NCBI RefSeq assembly: GCF_001949145.1
Contig: NW_019091450.1
Span: forward strand, 666,171-703,538
Source of the DNA: Acanthaster planci
Taxonomy: Eukaryota; Echinodermata; Asteroidea; Valvatida; Acanthasteridae
Reading direction: 5' to 3'
Length of the DNA stretch: 37,368 nt
The notes under the pieces are model-generated. The model saw only the letters and a program-made list of their open reading frames with translations, was not told the DNA's origin and made no database searches. Shown piece after piece: positions 23,400 through 32,104 of this stretch. The position numbers and the translations under genes are program-made. Every line of letters begins with the position of its first letter. The first letter of the stretch is position 1.

Positions 23400-24080
23400 G
23401 GCACGGCGTCTGGTGCCACGTTTGAGGGACGGAAGAAGAAACGTTACAGAACAAACAATATCTGCGAAGTAAGTCTCATCCTTCTGGAACAACGGAATCC
23501 GGGCAGAGAGGAGCATCAAGTCCCAGACCAGGATCCAGGTAGGGCAGGGGGCAGAGTGACTCGAGACAATCTGGCTCAATATCCAATAAATGTCAGTGGC
23601 ATCAGTGTAGAGCGTCGAAAGCGCCTGCTCTTCGTTGTGGTCATTCTGACGGAGTAAATGCACATTATATTTTTGACACCCCTAGACGCCTGTGACATGT
23701 AGATTTTCAAACAACCCTTCCAGTCTGCTCTGTACATTCCCTTGCATTTAACTAAGACCGCACCAAATGCAGAGCAAGACCCCGAGCGTCGAGCGTGAGT
23801 ACGTCTGACAGAAGTGGCGCCACCAGAAGCAGAACGTGCTGACGGGAGATGTAGTGTTGGCTCGAGGTAGTAACGCCGTTTGTGGCTACTGGGGAATGGG
23901 GATCGTAGATGAAGTCTACCTGACAAAGCCAGAAACGTGAGGAATGTACAGGTGAAGATGATATCTGATAAGTCGAGCCAGTGTAGAGGAGCCAGTTACA
24001 ATTTCATTTGGCGAGCTGTCCAGAGGCTGATCGTTCTTGTTCCAGCAGACAGAGACGAGGGTTGAATTTGACATGACGGA
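23400..24080 (-). pseudogene. Unidentified coding-like remnant
   Basis: Reading right to left on the minus strand gives protein-like stretches in more than one frame. They include VDFIYDPHSPVATNGV, then HVLLLVAPLLSDVLTLDARG (about 23930-23755), and after a frame change DATDIYWILSQIV and LLSARIPLFQKDETYFADIV (about 23640-23400). Between them are stops and frame changes, with no clear splice pattern joining them. I do not recognise the family. It may be a decayed gene, a transposable-element protein, or exons of a gene whose introns I cannot place. Confidence 0.3.
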
Positions 24081-24880
24081 CTGAGACTTCTTGGTGGGCA
24101 GGGATAAAGCTTAGGTGTAAGCTTATTGTTTTCCCTTATCGTCTCAGACTAGCTAACTTGAAACGGCGCCCTCAGTGCTCAACGCAGTGCATAATTGATT
24201 GCAGGCAGATGCCCCGACACACGTGCTTTTCTCTTGTTTTTAATGTAAGCTAGGCGTTCTTGCTACATGTACATCACTGAAAATTTTATGTAGTCAATTA
24301 GCTAAAAATAGTCATGTCTACTGTCTTATTTGACCACTGAATAGACTGTCATGTATGGTAATTTCGACTAGATTCAATTAGTCATGAAAAAGTGTCTTAT
24401 TTAACTAATTTCTCAAAATATGCACGAACATTGTTTAATAACGCACTGAAATGAATTAGCAGTGCAGAAAGATTAACTAGTAATACAGGAATTAATTAAT
24501 AATGCAGGAAAGAGATGTACCTGCGTTGGGGAGATGTTAATTTAAATACCAAGTTCCATTATCGCCAACAAGATTAGTCAATGAGATCAATGGCAGTGCA
24601 TTCTAAATGGGTCCAGTATTCACAGCAATCACAAAAATACCGTATCGATCATTTTTTCACGGGGTTACTGCAAACTTAACTTGCAAATCTAACTGGCGTA
24701 TGTACAACGTACAGAAAAATTGCAAAGTGAGTTACTTATAGGGCTTATATGACAAATACGAAAGGAAACAAATTAACAAGCATTTAAGGACACACAGGTT
24801 ACTAATAATTGAACGAACGTAACAAATCGACATAAACGATGTAGTTACAGAATTGGACGGTCAACTTACGATTCTCCTTG
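24081..24880. other. AT-rich non-coding stretch with degenerate short repeats
   Basis: Near 24300-24420 two imperfect copies of a TAGTCATG...TGTCTTATTT word occur about 75 bases apart. Near 24455-24515 there are two or three degenerate GTAATACAGGAATTAA-like units. No gene or RNA was recognised. Confidence 0.4.
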
Positions 24881-24889
24881 GAATCATGC

Positions 24890-25520
24890 CATTAACAGGT
24901 TATTAATGTGATTCAGGAAGACTGGATTTTTTTGTTCCATCTCAGTATGCCTTCTGCATGATGTCACGCAAGGATATTTTTTGCCATCAGCAGTGGGCAT
25001 ATCCCTTAGCACGGAGATTCCAGACTTTGCCAGGGATACATTCATGGCCTTGGCGCAATCTAGCACAGTTTGTCTTTCTGATTGGTACAAGAATTTCACC
25101 AAGATGTGCCATGGTTTATCTGATTCAGAATTGGGTGGTTTCTTTTTCGGGTGGCCTCCCGCTGGCCTGTTGTACTTGCCATTTTTGTGAGTTGTATCTT
25201 AAATTGGGATCCTAGGTCTTCGATTATAGACGCCGAGAAATTGAGTGACTCATCCATGGCCGCTTGCTTTTCTCGATCTCTGTCACTCTGCCGAGTAGAG
25301 ATTCCTGGTTGATGAGGGCTTTATCGATCTCTGCATTTAGATCAGTAGCCAGGTAGCGGATTTCGCACTTCAGGCCATCAATGAACTCACCATCAAAGGT
25401 ACATGTAGTTGACGAATTGTTTGTAGGGCCATCGGATGGTGGACTGATCGAGTCATCAGGTCCAGTTGAAGACAGTAAACTTCCTTTGTCTGCTAGTCTT
25501 GTCATGTCCATGTTGAGTTC
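24890..25520 (-). pseudogene. LINE ORF1-like (L1/Tx1 type) protein remnant
   Basis: On the minus strand a segment of about 85 codons ending at 24884 contains a basic stretch (HPKKKPP), then DKPWHILVKFLYQSERQTVL and SGISVLRDMP. This resembles the RP.H..VKFL...D...L..A pattern and following strand of the RNA-recognition region of L1-type ORF1 proteins (transposase_22 family). Upstream, in a different frame (25511-25224), lies a heptad-like segment including EIDKALINQESLLGRVTEIE, the kind of coiled coil expected before that domain. The frame change and the absence of a reverse transcriptase show it is a truncated, dead copy. A host protein with a similar fold is less likely. Confidence 0.5.
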
Positions 25521-25745
25521 CTCTAATTAATTTAACTTTGTCATACCAGCTGGCCACGTTAGAAGTGATTTTGAGGCGATTCCCGGGAGCGTATCAAATA
25601 CACAAATTAGGATTTCATTATTCATCGCAGCAGTAGGGAAGGTGGCATTTTTCAGCTCAATGAGCACGGGAGGTGGCCATGGCAGTCCACCCTTCATGTT
25701 GTTATCAGCCAGATTTATCAAATGTAAACAGTGTTGGTCACTCAC

Positions 25746-26189
25746 TGTGGTCTACCGCCAGGTTTAAAAGGCAACTCCACACAATCAGTTTTCCAACAAA
25801 TTTGGAGTTTGTGCAACAGTTTCAGCGATTAAAACTGGAAAATTTTGTTCAAAACTTCACTAGATCAGATTCTGCATTTGTGATTTTTGACGTATGTTGA
25901 GAAAACTGCAGGCATACCCCACTCAGTGTTCAGTCTAGTTACAGTAATTGGTCATTGCTGTGATTTGGTAGCCTACTTAATAGTAAAAAACACCGGGTGT
26001 TAATGCAGTTGCTGACAAGACAGTTGTTCAAACTCCAGGTATCACCTTGCTGAAACCGAGTACAGGGGGCTGAACTCGAGTTTTGTGATTAATGGGAATT
26101 CACAGCATGGTCTCAATACCTATGCTTGGTTTCCATGACAACTTTTTCACGAAAATCGAACGTGCCAATTCGTGTTTATGATTATTCAA
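25746..26189. other. Intergenic, nothing recognised
   Basis: No open frame of interest, repeat boundary or regulatory feature could be supported here. Confidence 0.5.
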
Positions 26190-26560
26190 CGGTCCACTGG
26201 ACCCAGGTTCTTAACAATTCATTGTCAACCATCCAACCTTAGTGCCAAGAAACGCAAATACTTGTAATCAAAATGAATGTAAAAAATGACCTTCTGAGGG
26301 AGTGTATCACTAAATTCTTTTTTTTTTTTTTACTAATGTCTTGCTTTTCTTATTTTGACCATGCTTATGAATAAAAAAGATCAATCCTGGGGCTTATTGC
26401 ACCACAATCTACCCCCACTTACAAACTGCGCATCTTTCTGGAGAAACACCACGAATTTTCCTATTGGCCGCGAACCGGACCAAGAGAGGGCGCAATTTTC
26501 CAAGCGATGGATGCTCCCTTGATGGTAACTGCCCATCGCTGGTTCATGAGCGACTATGAA
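26190..26560 (+). repeat. Dispersed repeat family A, copy 2
   Basis: Related to 19080-19330 over its first part. Its later part (CGAACCGGACCAAGAGAGGG, near 26468-26487, then TTTTCCAAGCGATGGATGCTC) is related to 36903-36955 (CGAACTGGACCAAGAGCGGG). Three partial copies in one window point to an abundant family. It contains a poly(T) run near 26317-26332. Confidence 0.55.
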
Positions 26561-27440
26561 ACGCAATTGTTGCAGTCGTAACACTGATATATAGTAATGT
26601 CAAATCAAATATTTTACAACAATGCGACGTTTTATTTCTATTCACAATTGACCAAGACGGAGCCAGGATGTAGTGGCTCTTCGCTCGCCTTCCACCTCTT
26701 CGACCCGGGCCTGAATACCACGGTCAGCAAATGGAGTGATTTTTCAGTCCCATCCTGATTCCATGGGTTTCCTTGGATAATTTCTCTGGGGTTTTTCTCC
26801 CACTTCTAAAACTGAACCTTTCGTCGTTGTCTTCTTTTCACTTCATACTGTAATTGGCGCTGAATGCATCGTTGGTATACATAAATAAACATCGCAAAAC
26901 CTGCATAGGTGCCTCGAAGTGGGGAGTAGAAATCCCCTTTTAACCAATGGATTGATCCTCTCATTTGCATAGCTTTGTGCCATTGGATCTCACCGCAAGC
27001 CGTTCATTGTTTATTTTGCTAGCTGGTGGGTGCTTGCTTTGCCCCTCAACCCCCCCCCCCACGAAAAAGTAGTTTGCCCCCCTAGAAAGAAATCTGTCGA
27101 CACCAAAGCCTCTGCGTGTGTGCTCGAAGGCACTGCCATTGAATTTGCCAAGCATCAGTTTCGTCCAGAGAGGAAGCCTTGGAAAGGCGCTCAACAATAC
27201 CTCGCAGGTGTTACACGTGAAGAGTGAACCTGCACATCGCACACGAGATCATCACGTCAGCCGTGCACACTTGTAGTCCTCGTTCGAACAGCCAGCGAAC
27301 GAGAGACGCCTTTTGAACGGAATTATTGCAGTTCCAAATGCCATTAATTGGTGGTCTGCTGTGGAGCAATATATTTCCGCGAATATTATGTAAACGCCTC
27401 ATTTAGTTTTGCAACATCTCCTACTATGATGCTTTCGAGA
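26561..27440. other. Intergenic region before the lectin gene
   Basis: No gene was recognised. There is a C homopolymer near 27050-27060. Open frames on both strands between 26961 and 27402 lack any recognisable domain. Confidence 0.45.
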
Positions 27441-27447
27441 GGTTAAG

Positions 27448-27484
27448 CCAATCAACTGAACTAGATAGTTCACCATTTATAAAT
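27448..27484 (+). promoter_or_regulatory. Core promoter of the lectin gene (CCAAT and TATA boxes)
   Basis: TATAAAT at 27478-27484 lies 64 bases before the lectin start codon, and CCAAT at 27448-27452 lies about 26 bases further upstream. With the usual 25-30 base spacing, transcription would start near 27508, giving a 5' UTR of about 40 bases. The arrangement fits a short, highly expressed secreted-protein gene, but it is a consensus match only. Confidence 0.5.
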
Positions 27485-27547
27485 CGGACGCAGTCAACCA
27501 TTTTAAATGATTGAAAAGAAATCCTGCAGTCTCATCCGTATTTCACA

Positions 27548-28054
27548 ATGAATCTTTGTCGACAGTTTGTTTGCTTTGCCATATTTGCCCAATGCTTTCT
27601 TGGTATCGCCCATACCACTTGCTCGAATCCATGCCCGTTCAACTGGCTTGCTTCAGGCGGGTACTGCTACCGGCTAGTCACCTGGAATTTGAACTGGAGC
27701 GAGGCAGAGAGCTACTGCCAGCAGCTCGCCGGTTCGCGCCTGGGGGAGTCCCATCTCGCCTCCATCCACAGCGCAGAAGAGAATCGCTTCGTCGTTTCGC
27801 TGATTCAAGCTTCACAGCAGGTGACGCCGGCTGTAGCGTTCTGGCTGGGCTACAACGACAGAGTCAAGGAGGGTGTGTTCGAGTGGAGTGACGGCTCAAA
27901 CCCCGTGTATGCAAACTGGAGCAGTGGACAGCCCGATAACCGAGGTAGCAATGACGCTAATTGTGCTGTACTTGCCAAGTACTACCAGTGGAGATGGGAT
28001 GACAGAGGTTGTTCTGCGCCATGTTTCTTCGTTTGTAAAGGAATGAAAATCTAA
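27548..28054 (+). CDS. Secreted C-type lectin, galactose-type (QPD)
   Basis: A 168-residue protein in one uninterrupted exon. Residues 1 to about 21 form a signal peptide (hydrophobic VCFAIFAQCFLGIA). The rest is a single long-form C-type lectin domain: CPFNWLASGGYCYRL opens it (C29, C40), WSEAESYC follows (C57), then HLASIHS, FWLGYND, FEWSDGS and GQPD, with closing cysteines C139, C155 and C163. QPD at 129-131 is the calcium-site motif that favours galactose or N-acetylgalactosamine in known lectins, whereas EPN favours mannose. The usual WND calcium motif is WDD (150-152) here, a conservative change. Extra C25 and C159 could pair or link subunits. No transmembrane segment. Such soluble single-domain lectins act in humoral immunity or body-fluid agglutination in marine invertebrates. 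That role here is inferred. Confidence 0.93.
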   Translation: MNLCRQFVCFAIFAQCFLGIAHTTCSNPCPFNWLASGGYCYRLVTWNLNWSEAESYCQQLAGSRLGESHLASIHSAEENRFVVSLIQASQQVTPAVAFWLGYNDRVKEGVFEWSDGSNPVYANWSSGQPDNRGSNDANCAVLAKYYQWRWDDRGCSAPCFFVCKGMKI

Positions 28055-28096
28055 CTCCCCCCGAAACAATTTCCTGTCTTATTGCTTTATATTTGA

Positions 28097-28102
28097 ATTA
28101 AA
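28097..28102 (+). terminator. Likely poly(A) signal of the lectin gene (ATTAAA)
   Basis: ATTAAA, the commonest variant hexamer, lies about 43 bases after the lectin stop codon. A canonical AATAAA occurs much further on at 28727-28732 and could serve a longer 3' UTR. Confidence 0.5.
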
Positions 28103-28109
28103 TATGACA

Positions 28110-30230
28110 CTTGTAACCGCATTGAATTGCAAGCAGGTCGAATTACGAGCTTTTTGTGTTTTTATTTAAAATTTAAAGTTAAATCTAAAACCAGATCAGT
28201 TAATTAAAAGAGCTACTGATCCGATAGGTTGACCCAATATACTGGTTGTTTTTAACAAATGTGTTGCTTTTCTATCCACTGGTTACCATTCAGTCCAAAT
28301 TTTGCTGTTGGTTTCCTACTTCGAATGCCGTTGACAGCTCAAAAACTAATTAATTTGGTTGTTCTCAACCATTCATGTTCCTTTATCATTCTTTTACAGT
28401 GTGTAATGGGTCAAGTGTGAAGATGTGATTACTATAAAATTGCCTTTAGAATACACATGCAGAAAACCGCCATTTGTGTTCTCAGTGCTTTTCTTTTTAG
28501 GGTTTATGATCACATATGTATATGGGTTGATAGTTTCATAGGTGGTCTTTGAAAAAAAGTTAATGAACACTTGAATTCTTCGTAGACTTTTAACCTTTCA
28601 AGTCATGTACACTGTTAGAAATTTTTCTGTACATTTACATACATTTACTTTGCATGGTAAACGATGCTTGTTGGTTCTTTACGTAATGCTTAACACTATG
28701 AACATCTAACCAAAAAAGCATGGTGAAATAAAGATGGACGTTCATTGTTAATGCACTGTGTTTCTTTTGCTAGATGTTCGTAGTGTCACTGGGCGTATCG
28801 AATTTGATTGGTGTTTCAGGAAAAACTATACTTAATAAAGTTCACTTTTTCCTTTGCTCTCTATATACACTGTTATCATACAAACTGACATTTACACGCG
28901 TAAGTCATTTTGCCTATTCCAACCAATCTGCACTTTTAAATATTACAGTGCCAATACAACAAAGACCTCCTGTTTCAAACACAGATTTCTTTTTAAATTG
29001 TGTCTATGTGAAATTATTAAATATTGAAATCGGAATGCCCCAAACGGCGAAGGATAAAATAGGAACTTCAAACTTGAGTTTAGTGAAAAATGCCTTGTTT
29101 GTAAAACTTCAGTTTGGAAGCTTTACAGGACATTTTCGATCATCAGTATCTTTACACGTTTCTAAAAAGTGTCAGAAACGAAGCCAAACATCTCATTTTT
29201 GGCCTTTTCAATGTTCTGCCTGATCCTGGTTTGTTTTGACATCAAGTGTCACATATTACCAACTCTATTTTGATTTGACCCCTGGCTGTGCCTATTAAAA
29301 AGCGTCCAACTCAAGTTCTTGCTTAAACGGGCACTTGGTGCAAGAAAAGGAAGATGAAGTGACGTCTGTGTGGGGTATCATAGCGTGCCAGCAATAATAT
29401 TTTTATCATCGTCGAGGTCACTGAGGTAATTTAAAGAGCGAACGGTTTTCTCTTTTTTTTTTCTTTTTTTTTTTGCTTCAGGTCGACACGTTGAAACTTC
29501 AAGGAAACCAATCGTGATGTGTACGCTCAACCAATCCTGACAGACAACTAATTGCAACCTTCCCTGTGAAATTGATTGCAGCGCCTGGTGTACTGTCTGA
29601 TAGATTCAGCAATTAAGGCAGCCTTGAAAAACGTACACAGTCTGTCAGTATAGCCAGATCTCCATTATGCAGAAAACGGAACAGCAGTATGCCTACTAAG
29701 CCACTTTGGTGACATCAAAATTACGCCCATACGTTCATATAAGGCATGGCTGGTTGACACGAGTTGCTTTCATGTACTTGGGTAAACGATAGCGGTTCGA
29801 AAAGGTTCATGGCCGATGAATGACAGTACAAAACGGCACCATTAATGGAAATCATCTGATCGATATCCGCAATGGAGTCTGCTCTTTTGACACCACAGTC
29901 TTGATTTTCCTAGAAGTGCATGCTAAAACTAAAGTTGGCGGTCAGTATGAAAGTAACAGAATAATTCAGAAAGTGTTAAAATCCCACGCAGCCATCAGAA
30001 CTCAAGATTTTAATACATGTAATACTAAATATTAAATAAAAATACAAATAAATCAATGGGACGGTTGTCCATCTTTAACGAATTGGAAATAAAATCGAAA
30101 AACCAACCAAAAGGTGATATTTCTGCAAACTTTGGCAACTCGTACAAGCTGAAGGAAAAATGAGATTGGTCTATACTATAAGCCGATGGGACCATGTAAC
30201 AAAATAATTTGACTACGCTCCTTGAAATCG
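28110..30230. other. Intergenic, no gene recognised
   Basis: An open frame of 149 codons at 28774-29223 (+) has no recognisable domain, signal peptide or splice context, and I do not call it a gene. A T-rich tract lies near 29450-29475. Confidence 0.5.
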
Positions 30231-30720
30231 TACTTTTGTATCAAACCTTAAAAGGTTGAATTTATTTTCCTTTTCAAATCTGCACTTTGGATTTTGTTGT
30301 TATTTTTATGCTAATACACATTTGCATTTTCATGAGCAAAGATGTGATGTCATTCAAGGCACTCAGCGCCGCATCGACTTGTGTACAAAAACTCAGTGCT
30401 GAAGTTTTTTAATATTTTGCCACAGGAAATTTCCGTTTCTTCGGCAAAACTATTGCAAACGTAAACGTAAAGGTCTGCTTGCACTCCTAAGTTTCGCAGA
30501 ATAGCTTTCAAAGAGCAAATTTGGAGTTCAAAACTTGAACATGAAAACACGCACACTGAACAGCGCCCTCAATTTTTAATGTCAAACAGTAATCTTTTCA
30601 GTACACTTAACTCAAAAAGGTTTTTTAAAAGTTTGTTTTCATTGAAGAAGAACGTAAAGATGGGCAAATTCATTGCATGGATGGTTTGAAAGAGACAATG
30701 AGAGCGCATGCATTTCAAAG
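30230..30720 (+). repeat. Dispersed repeat family B, copy 1
   Basis: Shares a collinear series of words with 33390-33930: ATGCTAAT...CATTTTCATGAG / CATATTCACGAG, GTGATGTCAT, TGTACAAAAACTC / TGTACACAAAAATC, ACAGCGCCC, TTTAAAAGTTT / TTAAAAAGTTT, and CATTGAAGAAGA. Both copies are in the same orientation and heavily diverged. No coding capacity. Confidence 0.5.
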
Positions 30721-31319
30721 AAAAAGATTTCTATCACATTATCCTTAATTGGTGAGAAAATAAGAGAGATTTCTCTGAGTAAAATGTCTTGCTGTTTATT
30801 TTTGGAAACAAAGTGTCTACAGTTTGCATTTTCATAGTTGAGATTTACACCCATCACTTTTCCAGTATGTCGTATGATTTGAAATGACAATTATGCTACT
30901 TTTCTTTTCAGTTCTCAGTGAGAATGATGCTTTCTGTTTTAATCATTCTGTCATCCCTACAGCTCGTCTTTAGTAAAGGGGCGAATCGCTTTTTTTCAAA
31001 TCCGCTCATGATCGTTCTGGTGTTCAGTGGATATAAAACTCGCAGGCAAATTTGGCTATCTTACTTTGTGTAATTACAGTAGTAATACTGAATCCAGTAG
31101 CGCAGTGAGTCTTAGCTGCGCGACGATACGGAGTTTTAAAAAAATGAAGGTTAAAAATTGAGCTGGGTGCTTTTCTTTTTTGAACCTTTATAAATGTTTG
31201 GTCCTGATCAGTATTTCCGAGGTCTCCACATGTAAGCAAGCTGCGGGTTGGTAAACGCCGGGATTGACGTATACAAGATGCTGCTCAGCTGAAAAGCAAT
31301 GCCCCAACTGGGGCGAAAT

Positions 31320-31480
31320 GTCCAGGGGCATCCGGGGGGAGGGCACCCGGGGGCACATGTTATTTTTTTTTTCAAGGAGGCACCACAAGAAATATGCTGC
31401 AGCTGCATATGTACATGAAGTCAACGGAGATTATTCACAGATTTCCAATGGGGAAGGGGCATCCGGGGGCACGGGCATCC
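31320..31480 (+). repeat. G-rich imperfect direct repeat
   Basis: A block starting TCCAGGGGCATCCGGGGGGA (about 31320) is echoed by GGGGAAGGGGCATCCGGGGG (about 31450) and GGGCATCCGCG. The clustered G runs could form G-quadruplex DNA on the + strand. This lies about 500-650 bases upstream of the LPMO-like gene start. No link is shown. Confidence 0.5.
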
Positions 31481-31969
31481 GCGCCGCTGTGGGGGACATG
31501 AGTACCCCATGCAATCCCCCCTACAGTTATGCCACTGCTCAAAGAGAGATCTTCGAGAAAGCCGCTTGTCGTGCACTGGCAAATTGAAGAATTGATCCTT
31601 ATTAACTTATTGGTTCAGCCTGAAATCTCTTCATTACGAAGCAAGCGATAAAGCTATGCTCGTGCGTGTATTTCAAATACAATATTAAATACTGTACCCT
31701 TGTTTTTAAAACAACTGAAGTAATGTTAAGATTTGGAAGTGAATGAAGTCCTATGCACGATGTAAGGCGAGTTGTGCATGTGGTGGCATAATTCCTGTTG
31801 ATGGCAAAGTTTACTTTTAAGAACCAAAGTCCATCGGCTGGGAATCATCTGAGTCGGTTGAAATGTAAACAAGGCACCAATTACGAAACCCTTATCGCGC
31901 ATGGCTCGTGACTGAAGTCAACAATCCGCCCCTCTCGGCATCCATCACAACAGAGTCGCAGACTTGGAA

Positions 31970-32104
31970 ATGGAGATGGCGTCGGCCGCAAGCAGAACGA
32001 TACTGCTCCTAGTGGGCGTAATCTTTGGTCTGATGCCTCACCCCACAGTGGGGCATCTCTGCATAATATCCCCTCACCAGCGCGGTCCACTTGATGTCTC
32101 GCAC
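31970..32104 (+). CDS. LPMO-like gene exon 1 (signal peptide and N-terminal His)
   Basis: The start is the ATG at 31970. The open frame continues upstream only through a non-ATG codon, and a second in-frame ATG lies two codons on. The exon encodes the hydrophobic core ILLLVGVIFGLM, then TVG/HLCIISPHQRG, and ends at SH|GTAAGT in phase 0. Confidence 0.78.

Noticed and set aside
27511-27891. 126-codon + strand open frame overlapping the lectin
   Set aside because: Out-of-frame shadow of the lectin coding sequence.
28774-29223. 149-codon + strand open frame
   Set aside because: AT-rich, no domain or signal; lies beyond the lectin poly(A) signals with no promoter or splice evidence.
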